Source: Acetobacter malorum
Lineage (GTDB): Bacteria; Pseudomonadota; Alphaproteobacteria; Acetobacterales; Acetobacteraceae
Direction of reading: 5' to 3'
DNA length: 64,000 nucleotides
Assembly (NCBI RefSeq): GCF_002153605.1
Contig: NZ_JOPG01000009.1
Coordinates: 36,952-100,951, forward strand
Positions 17,156 through 24,990 of the stretch are shown one piece after another. Both the position numbers and the translations under genes were made by a program. Under the pieces are notes generated by a model. It saw only the letters and a program-made list of their open reading frames with translations. It did not search any database and was not told the DNA's origin. The first letter of the stretch is position 1; each line of letters starts with the position of its first letter.

Positions 17156-17485
17156 GTGAGCGACGATCTGAAAGCGCGGATTGCGGAAACATATGGTGCG
17201 GCTGCTGAAATCGCTCGTATTATTGGAGTTTCAAGGGAGGCGGTCCGACAGTGGACCAGAGTTCCGAAAGCACACCGTAAAAACGTAGCTGCGATATTGT
17301 CTACTTTTGTCGCTAAGAAAAAAGCGCCAGAAAACATCACGACACGGACAACTGTCGCATGGCCCGGCGCGCTCATTGACAAAGAGTGTGCCCGCCTCAA
17401 AGCGCATCCATGTGCCCCGTGGGCCGATATTATCAGGCTGGACAAGGCAATCGCCATCGCCCGGCACAGCGGCGCAGCGAAGTAG
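17156..17485 (+). CDS. Second YdaS/Cro-like HTH protein (GTG start)
   Basis: 109 residues. AAAEIARIIGVSREAVRQWTRVPKAHRKNVAAIL parallels the first Cro-like protein. The C-terminal CAPWADIIRLDKAIAIARHSG is helical. A second HTH of this type two genes downstream suggests duplicated regulators. Function inferred only. Confidence 0.6.
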   Translation: MSDDLKARIAETYGAAAEIARIIGVSREAVRQWTRVPKAHRKNVAAILSTFVAKKKAPENITTRTTVAWPGALIDKECARLKAHPCAPWADIIRLDKAIAIARHSGAAK

Positions 17486-17489
17486 CCTC

Positions 17490-17744
17490 TCACCAAATGC
17501 CACCCGTAACCTCAACCCCAAGCGCATCCGCGACCCTGCCGACGAGATACCGTCTCGCGGCCAAGGGCGCGCTTGCGTGCAGGAAAGACCAGAGCTTGGC
17601 CGTGCGTACGAGCGCATGGGCCAGGTATGGCGTTGCAATGGGTAATTGGCCGGGTGCTGTGTCAGCGGTATCGATTGGGGAATACGGGCTGGAGACATAT
17701 TCTCCCCCGTATTCCACCGTTCCAAAACAAGTCTCCTTCTTCAT
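17490..17744 (-). CDS. Possible antisense-oriented small gene in early operon
   Basis: 84 codons starting MKKETCFGTVEYGGEYVSSP with GGAGA 5-6 nt upstream; C-terminal AARRYLVGRVADALGVEV looks structured. It fills the only gap in the rightward operon but points leftward, which is unusual. No family recognised. Confidence 0.4.
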   Translation of the reverse strand: MKKETCFGTVEYGGEYVSSPYSPIDTADTAPGQLPIATPYLAHALVRTAKLWSFLHASAPLAARRYLVGRVADALGVEVTGGIW

Positions 17745-17786
17745 AGTTTCTCCGCTCTCTCGTTCTCGCAAAACGGAGAATGGACA

Positions 17787-18092
17787 ATGATGATGGAACT
17801 TTCTCGGGAAAATGTTTCCCGAAATGTCACCCCAATTCCCTCGAGCGAAATCTGCGCAGAGGCCGTGAGCACGGCAATGCAGCAGCGTTACGGGGATCTT
17901 CGTAATGCCGCCAAACGGGTGTCACGCGCACGCGGCTGGTCGGTGAAGGCTTTCAAAAATTGGCTCTACGGCACGAATGCGCCACGCATGCAGGACTTAA
18001 TCGTCCTGATGGCGGACTGCCCGGAGTTGGAGCAGAGGGTCGGCCAGATGGTCGAAGAAACAAGGAAATGCCTACAGCAATCCAAACTCTGA
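17787..18092 (+). CDS. Early phage protein, probable DNA-binding
   Basis: 101 residues starting MMMELSRENVSR, with GGAGA upstream. YGDLRNAAKRVSRARGWSVKAFKNWLYGTNAPRMQDLIVLMADCPEL resembles a phage HTH domain that recognises DNA. Function not proven. Confidence 0.55.
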   Translation: MMMELSRENVSRNVTPIPSSEICAEAVSTAMQQRYGDLRNAAKRVSRARGWSVKAFKNWLYGTNAPRMQDLIVLMADCPELEQRVGQMVEETRKCLQQSKL

Positions 18093-18340
18093 AATGGCGT
18101 GGCTTCGGATTTGACCGGGGCGACGGGTCCTTTGAAATCCGAGTGGGCCTGATTGGCTTTGCTTTCCTGCAGCAAAACGTATGGCAGTCAATGCGCAGTG
18201 AGCGTGAAGCTTTGTCACGGCTGGAGCAGGAAAATCGAAAGCTCCGATCTGCCCTGCAAGGACGTGAACGTCAACTGCGCGCTATAATTCTCGTCGCACG
18301 CCCGGAAAACAATGTTGATTTTAGCGGGCCAACGAAATGA
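18068..18340 (+). CDS. Early phage protein with coiled coil
   Basis: 90 residues starting MPTAIQTLKWRGFGF; C-terminal SEREALSRLEQENRKLRSALQGRERQL is a coiled coil. Overlaps the previous gene by 25 bp and the next by 4 bp. Confidence 0.5.
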   Translation: MPTAIQTLKWRGFGFDRGDGSFEIRVGLIGFAFLQQNVWQSMRSEREALSRLEQENRKLRSALQGRERQLRAIILVARPENNVDFSGPTK

Positions 18341-18564
18341 CCCGCCGCAACAGCCTTACCGATGGCGAGAGATTGGGATTTGTCAGGCGCTGGCTTGACA
18401 CTTTCCAGTCTGAGGCAGCCGCGGCCCGGTCAATCGGGATGAAGCGCCAGCAGCTCAACGAAATGACCAACGGCGAGAAGCCGTTTTCAGACCGCGTGCT
18501 TAATGCAGCCGGAATCAAAGTGGTCCGGCCTCCTGCCGAATATTATCTGATGGATGAAATCTGA
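18337..18564 (+). CDS. Small HTH phage protein
   Basis: 75 residues: DTFQSEAAAARSIGMKRQQLNEMTNGEKPFSDRVL is a helix-turn-helix-like segment. 4-bp overlap upstream, 1-bp overlap downstream. Regulatory role inferred. Confidence 0.55.
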   Translation: MTRRNSLTDGERLGFVRRWLDTFQSEAAAARSIGMKRQQLNEMTNGEKPFSDRVLNAAGIKVVRPPAEYYLMDEI

Positions 18565-18995
18565 TGAGTGCCATTAAAGACCTGCGCGGGCAGAGGTTTG
18601 GCAGCCGAACCGTATATGCGGCTGCACCATCACGTCACGGCAAAGCCCGATGGAAAGTGCGTTGTGATTGCGGCGCCCTGTCTGAAGTATTTGGTTTCCT
18701 CTTAAGGAGGGGGCAGGCCAATAATTGCAATGTATGCGCCATGGCTGAGCGTCGGAGCAAAGCTATACGGAAGGCGGCTGCGCTTCCCGGAAGAGAAATT
18801 ATCGGGCCGTCTGAAGTCAAACGCACGGGCACGGGCATTTATGCACAGGTGCGATGTGGATGCGGGTTTGTCTCTGATGTCCGCCTCTCAGTTCTGCGCA
18901 AAGGCGGCGCGCAATCCTGCATCTCATGCGCCAATTCGACCTATCGCAAAAAACGCACATCATCAAAATTTAACGCGGAGAGCTGCAATGTCTGA
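18564..18995 (+). CDS. Double zinc-ribbon phage protein
   Basis: 143 residues with two related halves. Each has a C-x-C-G pair followed by a C-x-x-C pair (RCDCGALSEV...CNVCAM and RCGCGFVSDV...CISCAN), giving two zinc ribbons. The opening DLRGQRFG is typical of phage proteins of this sort. Probably nucleic-acid binding. Confidence 0.65.
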   Translation: MSAIKDLRGQRFGSRTVYAAAPSRHGKARWKVRCDCGALSEVFGFLLRRGQANNCNVCAMAERRSKAIRKAAALPGREIIGPSEVKRTGTGIYAQVRCGCGFVSDVRLSVLRKGGAQSCISCANSTYRKKRTSSKFNAESCNV

Positions 18996-19278
18996 TCTTC
19001 ATCCCCATGACCACAACCAGCTCACCGGCGACGACGACGCAGCAGTAGGCGGCATTGCGGCTGACCGGCTGCGGTCAATTATTGAGCGCGTTGAAAGGCT
19101 GGAAGAGGAGCGGAAGGCTCTCGGCGGAGATATCAAGGATATTTTCACAGAGGCTAAATCAGCCGGGTTTGACGTGAAAACGATCCGCCAGATCATCCGC
19201 ATGCGCAAGCAGGAGCCGGGCGAACTCGAAGAGCAGGAAACCCTGCTTGATATCTACCGCAAAGCATTGGGGATGTGA
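18988..19278 (+). CDS. DUF2312/GapR-like DNA-binding protein
   Basis: 96 residues. ADRLRSIIERVERLEEERKALGGDIKDIFTEAKSAGFDVKTIRQIIRMRK is the DUF2312 signature. GapR, the cellular member in Caulobacter, forms a clamp on overtwisted DNA and helps topoisomerases during replication. Here it precedes the replication genes. Start at 18988 is preceded by GGAGA. The acidic N-terminus (DLHPHDHNQLTGDDD) is longer than in many homologues. Confidence 0.8.
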   Translation: MSDLHPHDHNQLTGDDDAAVGGIAADRLRSIIERVERLEEERKALGGDIKDIFTEAKSAGFDVKTIRQIIRMRKQEPGELEEQETLLDIYRKALGM

Positions 19279-19281
19279 TCC

Positions 19282-19485
19282 ATGCTGAAAACCCTCCTAT
19301 CTCCCGACGCAAAACTGCGCCGCGAAAACACGGAACTGCGGGCTGAAAACGCCCGGTTTCTGGATGCGGTGGCTCGCCGCAACAAAGAGAACATCAGCTT
19401 GCGGGAAGAGAACCGCGCTCTGCGTTTGAAACTGGATGCTCTCAAGCGTGGCAAAGGCCGTGATGCAGCCGGGAGGTTTGCGTGA
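19282..19485 (+). CDS. Short coiled-coil phage protein
   Basis: 67 residues, almost all one coiled coil (LRRENTELRAENARFLDAVARRNKENISLREENRALRLKLD) with a basic tail. Probably an oligomerising accessory protein. No family assigned. Confidence 0.55.
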   Translation: MLKTLLSPDAKLRRENTELRAENARFLDAVARRNKENISLREENRALRLKLDALKRGKGRDAAGRFA

Positions 19486-19904
19486 GGACCGTTCGGTTTG
19501 AGATCCCGGAAGCCTATCCGCTGCTCAATCACAGTATCGGGCAAAGCCGCTTTGCGCTCACAAATATGCGGCGGAAGGCCTCCCGTGCGGTTGCTTTGGC
19601 TACCGTTGGCAGCCGACTGGCTGAGCCGTTTGCAAAGGCGCATGTCACCATCGAGCGTCATTCCAGCGGGACGCCAGATAAAGACGGGCTGGTTGGTGGC
19701 GCTAAGTTTCTGATCGACAGCCTCACCACACCTCGGGCTCTGAATGTGCGCAAACCTGGAGCCCGTCAGCGTGTCAGGAACAAGCGCGGGCTTGGTTTCA
19801 TCGTTGATGATGGACCGGCCTATGCGACGTTCGACATTCGGGCAGTGAAATGCCGCCCCCGTGAGGGCAAAACAGTGGTGACGATTACGGAGATTTTGCC
19901 GTGA
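19482..19904 (+). CDS. RusA-like Holliday-junction resolvase
   Basis: 140 residues, GTG start overlapping the previous stop. PDKDGLVGGAKFLIDSLT and LGFIVDDGPAYATFDIRAVK match the RusA pattern, where acidic residues bind Mg and cut four-way junctions. The canonical PDxDN is PDKDG here, so one family residue is changed. Position in the replication module supports the call. Confidence 0.7.
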   Translation: MRTVRFEIPEAYPLLNHSIGQSRFALTNMRRKASRAVALATVGSRLAEPFAKAHVTIERHSSGTPDKDGLVGGAKFLIDSLTTPRALNVRKPGARQRVRNKRGLGFIVDDGPAYATFDIRAVKCRPREGKTVVTITEILP

Positions 19905-20020
19905 GAATCACCAAATTTCCGCACCGCACAGAGTACCCAACCCTGCGCGCATCTGCTAAAACGACGAAAGCCGCCGGTGCGCTAACACCGGGCGGCTTTC
20001 TGACCACAATCTTGGAGTAG
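19901..20020 (+). CDS. Possible 39-residue peptide (GTG start)
   Basis: GTG overlaps the RusA-like stop (GTGA) and the frame runs to TAG 20018-20020. The reading frame crosses the stem-loop at 19966-20000. Support is only the overlap. Confidence 0.25.
   Translation: MRITKFPHRTEYPTLRASAKTTKAAGALTPGGFLTTILE
19966..20000 (+). terminator. Strong stem-loop between resolvase and next early gene
   Basis: GAAAGCCGCC-GGTG pairs with CACC-G-GGCGGCTTTC (one bulged G, 6-nt loop). No T-run follows, so it may be an attenuator or processing site rather than a full terminator. Confidence 0.45.
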
Positions 20021-20027
20021 CAAGACA

Positions 20028-20225
20028 ATGGCTGAGCCAGCTATACCGTCAATTAGCATTGACGTGAAGACAAAACAGGAAGCCTTTGACTGGGCAAGGC
20101 AAGATATGATGCGCCTGTTTTTTCACCTCATTCAGAGCGGGATCGACGTTTACACGCTACGCGGTGAAATCGCCTGCACCATGAACGCTATGCACGGTGC
20201 CCTCCAATTGGAGGGACTTGAATGA
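20028..20225 (+). CDS. Small phage protein before replication initiator
   Basis: 65 residues starting MAEPAIPSISIDVKTKQEAF, helical. GGAG 11 nt upstream. Its stop overlaps the initiator start. Unknown. Confidence 0.55.
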   Translation: MAEPAIPSISIDVKTKQEAFDWARQDMMRLFFHLIQSGIDVYTLRGEIACTMNAMHGALQLEGLE

Positions 20226-21085
20226 GTGCCAGAGCCAGAGACTGGGCTTATGCGGTGCAGCTTCCTCTTTGCCAGAAATTCGTGCTGGTGGCTCTGGCAG
20301 AGCGTGCCAATGACGAGGGGGTGGCGTGGCCGTCTGCGCGCACAATTTGTGACATGACAGGCGCATGCGACAAGGCCGTTCGGAATGCTCTGAAACAGCT
20401 TGAGCAGGGTGGGTTCATCACCCGCGTAACCAGCGGCACGCGGTCAAAAACGTACCAGCTCAGCATTGAAACGCGGAATGAGATACCGGTATCTCGTACC
20501 GGTCAACCGGTATCAGATACCACCCAACCGGTACCAGATACCGCGGTACGTCATACCGGTTACCCGGTACCTCATACCGCCCAACCGGTATCTCGTACCG
20601 GTCTGACCGGTACCACGTACCGACAAACCGTAAGTAACCGTCAAGAACCTACACAGTGCACTGCGCCGCGCGACGACGATTGGGTGTCAGCAAACTGGAT
20701 GAAAATCGGGAATGACGTGTTGGCCGTTTCCGGACACAACCCCGCCAACGCGATGGCCCCCACTGGCATCGTTCGCCAATGGCTGGCAGACGCTCGGGCG
20801 ATTGGGTATTCCCTGACTTCGGCGCGGGAAGTGATCCTCGAAACCGTCAAGCGTCGCTGTGAGCGCGGGAGTGGCCGTGGAAAAGCCCCGGCATGGTTCG
20901 ACAAGCCCGTTCGGGAGGCGATTGCCACCGGATGCACGGCTTCGGCGAGCCCAGAGCTGCCAGTCGATGCCCGAGCCATTCAGGACGCCTACCGGGATCA
21001 TGTGGTCTGGTGCTCGAACCACCGGGAAAAGCGCAAGCCGTATGAGCAGTTTGAGGCGGAATGGCGCGGAAGGCATGCGGCATGA
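20222..21085 (+). CDS. Replication initiator (lambda O-like) with HTH
   Basis: 287 residues. Residues 20-75 form an HTH_36-type winged helix (VALAERANDEGVAWPSARTICDMTGACDKAVRNALKQLEQGGFITRV). Residues 85-135 are a 7-residue repeat (PVSRTGQ, PVSDTTQ, PVPDTAV...) encoded by ACCGGT-type iterons. The C-terminal half may bind DnaB, which is encoded next with an ATGA overlap. Analogous to lambda O, which carries the origin inside its own gene. The family assignment of the C-terminus is uncertain. Confidence 0.75.
   Translation: MSARARDWAYAVQLPLCQKFVLVALAERANDEGVAWPSARTICDMTGACDKAVRNALKQLEQGGFITRVTSGTRSKTYQLSIETRNEIPVSRTGQPVSDTTQPVPDTAVRHTGYPVPHTAQPVSRTGLTGTTYRQTVSNRQEPTQCTAPRDDDWVSANWMKIGNDVLAVSGHNPANAMAPTGIVRQWLADARAIGYSLTSAREVILETVKRRCERGSGRGKAPAWFDKPVREAIATGCTASASPELPVDARAIQDAYRDHVVWCSNHREKRKPYEQFEAEWRGRHAA
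20482..20622. repeat. Iteron array, candidate phage origin of replication
   Basis: Eight ACCGGT cores plus a CCGGT variant in 140 bp, several in 21-bp spacing of the form CAACCGGTATCxxxTACC. The array lies in the middle of the initiator gene. Confidence 0.6.
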
Positions 21086-22581
21086 ACGGGCTTTTCGATG
21101 CTGCTGAGGTGCAGGCGGACATGCCTCGCAATCTGGCGGCGGAGCAATCCATCCTCGGGGCCATCCTAACCAACAACCGGGCCTACGAGGCTGTGTGTGA
21201 TTTTCTGGAGCCGCGGCACTTCTACAGCCCGGTCTACAGCTGGATTTACGAGCAAATTCAGGGTCTGATCCAGAGCGGCAGCGTAGCCAATCCAGTGACG
21301 CTCAAGCCCCTGATTGACGGATCGGACAAGCTGGCGGGAATTGGCGGCTTCGCGGTTGTCGTGCCGCTGCTGATGAACTCGTTTGTCGGCCTCCCGACGG
21401 TCAAGGGGGATGCTACCGCCATTCGGCAAGCATGGGTCCAACGGGAACTGCTCCAGCTATCAGCAGACATGCGGGACATGATCGTGACCCCAGATGGGAA
21501 CTCCCCTGACGAGGTCGTGGATTATGTCGAGAATGGTCTGCTGACGCTGGCGCATGGACGGCAGGACGTGAGGCAGTCGTCGCTCTCTGACGCCATCCAA
21601 CGCGTTCTGGCGGCGTCGGAAGAAGCATCCAAGCGAGACGGGATTGTTGGCGTGTCGTCTGGCTATGAGGGGCTGGACAACATCACGGGCGGCTTTGAGC
21701 CGGGAACGCTGACGATCATTGCCGGGCGGCCAGCTATGGGCAAAACAGCGGCGGGGGTCGGTATCGCGGTGCGGTCCGCCAAGAAAACCGGGAAGCGGGT
21801 GCTTTACTGGTCGGGCGAGGTGAGCGCCGAAGCGATCTCTCAGCGCATCATTGCCTCAAAAACCAAGATCCCCGTGATTTGCATCCGGTCCGGGAAGAAC
21901 CGTGGGCGGCAGCTCGAAGATGGAAGCTTCTCGGCTAGCACGCCGCTACGGCAGGAGCAGTTTGACCGCATGGTCGTGGCGGCACGGCAGTCGCAGGAAA
22001 TCCCGCTGGTGATAGACGACACTCCCGCCATCACGGTTGCGAAGCTGTATGGGATCGCGCGGCGCATGGCTCGCTCCAAAGAGGGGTTGTCCATGATCGT
22101 GGTGGATTATCTGGCGCTCATGCGCGGGACGCAGCAGGCCCGGCGGCAGGGCAAATATGCCGAGGTTTCGGAAATCAGCGCGGACCTTCTGGCGCTAGCC
22201 AAAACGCTGGGTGTGCCCGTCATCGCGCTGCAGCAGCTCAACCGTGAGGTAGAGAAACGCGACGATAAGCGGCCCTCCAAATCTGACCTGCGGGACAGCG
22301 GCAATCTGGAGCAGGACGCATCCGTGATCATGCTGCTCTACCGGGAGGAATACTACCTCGACCAAGAGGGGCCGCCGAAGCAGAAACCCACAGAGAGCGC
22401 AGAGGCATGGATGGGTCGCGTGGACCAGTGGGAAAAACACAAGGACGCCGTGCATGGGAAAGCCCAGTGGATCATCGACAAAAACCGTCAGGGCGAAACG
22501 GCTACCATCCAGATGCTCTTTGACGGGCCGGGAACATGGTTCCGCGATATGGCCGAGGGGGCAGGCAGTGAACCGTGGTGA
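21082..22581 (+). CDS. dnaB: Replicative DNA helicase DnaB
   Basis: 499 residues. The N-terminal DnaB domain (PRNLAAEQSILGAILTNNRAYE) is followed by a RecA-like ATPase: Walker A GRPAMGKT at 215-222, Walker B MIVVDYL, IALQQLNREVEKR and the arginine-finger region DLRDSGNLEQDA. It unwinds DNA ahead of the phage fork and is presumably loaded by the initiator encoded just upstream. Start 21082 overlaps the initiator stop. No intein. Confidence 0.93.
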   Translation: MNGLFDAAEVQADMPRNLAAEQSILGAILTNNRAYEAVCDFLEPRHFYSPVYSWIYEQIQGLIQSGSVANPVTLKPLIDGSDKLAGIGGFAVVVPLLMNSFVGLPTVKGDATAIRQAWVQRELLQLSADMRDMIVTPDGNSPDEVVDYVENGLLTLAHGRQDVRQSSLSDAIQRVLAASEEASKRDGIVGVSSGYEGLDNITGGFEPGTLTIIAGRPAMGKTAAGVGIAVRSAKKTGKRVLYWSGEVSAEAISQRIIASKTKIPVICIRSGKNRGRQLEDGSFSASTPLRQEQFDRMVVAARQSQEIPLVIDDTPAITVAKLYGIARRMARSKEGLSMIVVDYLALMRGTQQARRQGKYAEVSEISADLLALAKTLGVPVIALQQLNREVEKRDDKRPSKSDLRDSGNLEQDASVIMLLYREEYYLDQEGPPKQKPTESAEAWMGRVDQWEKHKDAVHGKAQWIIDKNRQGETATIQMLFDGPGTWFRDMAEGAGSEPW

Positions 22582-22715
22582 AAACGGACACAGCGCACCA
22601 CACAGCGCAATGAAACCACTCTCGGCATACGTGGGTGCCGGAAATCATCAGCGGGCTTTGTAGGGGATTTTTGGGGTATGTTTGAGAAAGTTGGAACTAA
22701 TGGGGAGAAAACCGA

Positions 22716-23105
22716 GTGCAGCGGCTGAATATCGGAGACCGCGTCCAGTGTGGCCGGGGCACGGCTGAGGCTGTCCTCGGCGAAATCGTGGAGATCTGTG
22801 AAACTGCCCTGGGTGTTGTCGCCGTTGTGCGCGATGACGATGGGCGGCGACATGTCGTGCAGGTTGGCCGGCTGGCGAAGGTGAATGACTGTCTTGCGTG
22901 GGATGACTGGCCGATGGGGCTGCATGTGCCGGAAGGAATGCCGGCTTTGCGGTTGGTTGGTGGAAGCCCCGTCCACGATCCGGGCTGGGTCTGCTGGATG
23001 AGGAAATTCTTGACCTCAAGGCGGACTAGCTTAACGGGCCGAAATAAAACCACCAGAACACACCAGCGAGTACAAAAAATCCTGTACTTTTTGCGGGATG
23101 TGTGA
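22716..23105 (+). CDS. Phage protein, unknown (GTG start)
   Basis: 129 residues with GGGGAG upstream. The first 60 residues are beta-rich (IGDRVQCGRGTAEAVLGEIVEICETALGVVAVVRDDDGRRHVVQVGRLAKV), like a small SH3-like barrel. The C-terminal basic tail looks unstructured. No family assigned. Confidence 0.55.
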   Translation: MQRLNIGDRVQCGRGTAEAVLGEIVEICETALGVVAVVRDDDGRRHVVQVGRLAKVNDCLAWDDWPMGLHVPEGMPALRLVGGSPVHDPGWVCWMRKFLTSRRTSLTGRNKTTRTHQRVQKILYFLRDV

Positions 23106-23205
23106 TTCCATCATGCCATGCAAACATGCGCTGGAATTCACCATAGTTGGGCTGATGTGGCTTATACTCACCCTTTTTGGGTGGCGCTCATCTTATACCT
23201 CATGA
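23098..23205 (+). CDS. Possible 35-residue membrane peptide
   Basis: ATG 23098 (or 23113), one hydrophobic helix (FTIVGLMWLILTLFGW). No good ribosome site. A 15-codon ORF overlaps its stop. Weak. Confidence 0.25.
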   Translation: MCDSIMPCKHALEFTIVGLMWLILTLFGWRSSYTS

Positions 23206-23250
23206 TGGAAACGCTGATTATCATCGTGAGGGTCGCTAAAAGGCGGTGAT

Positions 23251-23880
23251 ATGAAAAAAACTATCAAGCGTCCGCGCCACGAAATCCGGCAGGCTCAGGA
23301 TATGGGGCCGACGCCAGAGCGGGCCGCAAAGCCTGATTACGACACTGTCGCCGAAGGGAAAAAGACAGTTCGCCGCAAACGGTGCATCCTGGCTACTCTT
23401 GAGCGTTCTGGCCGCATTGACGGTTCAGTCGTGACCATCGCGAACCGCTGGTATCATGATTATGTTTTTTCCCAGTCTGGCATTCTGGAGATCGATGCAG
23501 AGCTCCCGGAAGGCTATGTGAAGGGCGATGTGCATACATTTGCCATCGCACGCGGAAAGGCCGGAGAACGCATTTCTCTTGTGCGGTCCATGCTGACGGA
23601 AAACGAGCATCGCTGGCTGATTTTCTTGCTTGTGCGTGAGTTTTCGATGTCAGAGTTGGGGGCGAGTTTGTGGCCGGAATTGTGCCGAACCCAGCAGATA
23701 GCGCGATGTGAGAAGCAAGCTGAGATCGTTCTCAAAAAGCTAGTCAACGCATACCCGGCAGCCCAAAAAGCACAGGTTGATGCGCCTCCACGTTCGACAT
23801 TTCCTCAACGCAAGAAAATTGCCCTTGACTATATGCAACATAAAATCCAAGATTACTCAAAATCGCATACTTACGCTTAA
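23251..23880 (+). CDS. Phage protein at early/late junction, unknown
   Basis: 209 residues. The C-terminal half (LVRSMLTENEHRWLIFLLVREFSMSELGASLW...AEIVLKKLVNAY) resembles regulatory DUF6456-like or late-control domains only loosely. It directly precedes a terminator and the packaging genes, a position often held by late gene activators; that role is inference. N-terminus basic (KKTIKRPRHEIRQAQD). Confidence 0.5.
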   Translation: MKKTIKRPRHEIRQAQDMGPTPERAAKPDYDTVAEGKKTVRRKRCILATLERSGRIDGSVVTIANRWYHDYVFSQSGILEIDAELPEGYVKGDVHTFAIARGKAGERISLVRSMLTENEHRWLIFLLVREFSMSELGASLWPELCRTQQIARCEKQAEIVLKKLVNAYPAAQKAQVDAPPRSTFPQRKKIALDYMQHKIQDYSKSHTYA

Positions 23881-23903
23881 GCCGCCATAGAGCGGCTTTT
23901 TCT
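23879..23903 (+). terminator. Intrinsic terminator ending early operon
   Basis: AAGCCGC-CATAGA-GCGGCTT followed by TTTCTTT, starting at the last base pair of the preceding stop. Confidence 0.8.
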
Positions 23904-23919
23904 TTATCCGGAAATCCTG

Positions 23920-24252
23920 ATGTCTCTCCAACGCGGCCACGTCGTGCAGTTTGCGCGCTATCGTGCTGTGTGTGTTGGACTGAGGGGTGGGAAGGTTTTC
24001 GTCTGCAAAATTATCCAGCCGGATGATTTGTGGCATCGGGCAGATTTGCCGCTTGATTGGTTGGATTGCCTGATGGGTGGACTGACGACTTCGCTGCGTA
24101 TTCGGTGTTGGCCGCATACGGTTCGGAACCATGATTTGCGGATTGTTGGCGAGGTGACGGCGGCCTGCATGGATCGCGTTGATCGGATGGTCAACAAAGA
24201 GCGTGACATTCGGGCGCTTGAAGAAAAGTGGCGGCCTGTTGAGTTGAATTGA
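23920..24252 (+). CDS. Phage protein before terminase, unknown
   Basis: 110 residues starting MSLQRGHVVQFARYRAVCVG, beta-rich N-terminus and helical C-terminus (CMDRVDRMVNKERDIRALEEKW). No recognised family. Confidence 0.5.
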   Translation: MSLQRGHVVQFARYRAVCVGLRGGKVFVCKIIQPDDLWHRADLPLDWLDCLMGGLTTSLRIRCWPHTVRNHDLRIVGEVTAACMDRVDRMVNKERDIRALEEKWRPVELN

Positions 24253-24426
24253 GTTTGGGGAGCGCGCCTTTCGGCATCTGGCACGGATGCAAAATCCCCG
24301 TTCTCCCTAACCATGCTGTCCCAGTGGTTTTTCGCAGCATGAGGTGGGTAAACCGTGTGCTCTTAATCGTTAAGAGGCAAGGCGGGGAGTGCTTTTTTGG
24401 GAGATCGGTAGCCCGGTAAAAATGGC
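24253..24426. promoter_or_regulatory. Structured intergenic region before terminase
   Basis: 174 bp without a gene. It holds a hairpin with GCATC/GATGC inside GGGGA/TCCCC, a second around CATGCTG...CAGCATG, and a perfect dyad CTCTTAATCGTTAAGAG at 24360-24376. Packaging (cos/pac) sites commonly lie beside the small terminase gene; the region may also carry the late promoter. Both are inference. Confidence 0.35.
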
Positions 24427-24990
24427 ATGGCGAACCTTACGCCAAAACAGAGGCGGTTCGCCGAAGAATACCTGTCGAATGGTGAAAATGGGGTTGAAGC
24501 TTATCGCGCGGCATATAGCAAAACCGCGAGTTACAAGAACGCAGACCGAGAAGCGAGGCGACTTCTTGCGAACCCCCGAATAACCCCGGTAATTAATGAA
24601 GCCAGACGCAAAGCCAAAAAACGAACGGACCGCATCGTGGAGCGCTACGCAATCACCAAAGAAAATGTTCTGCGCGAATTTGCTCGGATCGGATTTTCGG
24701 ACGTGACAGACGTTGTCTCCATCGTGAATGGATTGGTCACTGTGGCTGATACATCAGAAGTCCCCGAAGACGCGCGCCGCGCCATTTCTGAAATCAGCGA
24801 ATCAATTACGGAAAGCGGCGACCGCACGATTAAGGTCAAATCTCACAGCAAAATTGCCGCGCTAACCGCTTTGGCGAGGCATCTTGGTTTGGACAGGCCT
24901 GAGCCGAAAGATGACGATGCGATTGATGACATGGCAAACGACCAAGACCCGGAGCGGATAGACCGTGGCGAAAGTGCTGAGGAAGGGTGA
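24427..24990 (+). CDS. terS: Terminase small subunit
   Basis: 187 residues. LTPKQRRFAEEYLSNGENGVEAYRAAYSKT is the Terminase_2 N-terminus, followed by ANPRITPVINEARRKAKKRTD and IVERYAITKENVLREFARIGF. Recognises phage DNA to start packaging. Overlaps the large subunit start by 26 bp. Confidence 0.9.
   Translation: MANLTPKQRRFAEEYLSNGENGVEAYRAAYSKTASYKNADREARRLLANPRITPVINEARRKAKKRTDRIVERYAITKENVLREFARIGFSDVTDVVSIVNGLVTVADTSEVPEDARRAISEISESITESGDRTIKVKSHSKIAALTALARHLGLDRPEPKDDDAIDDMANDQDPERIDRGESAEEG

Noticed and set aside
20482..20622. CRISPR-like or transposon repeats
   Set aside because: Short ACCGGT cores in frame within the initiator gene fit origin iterons better.
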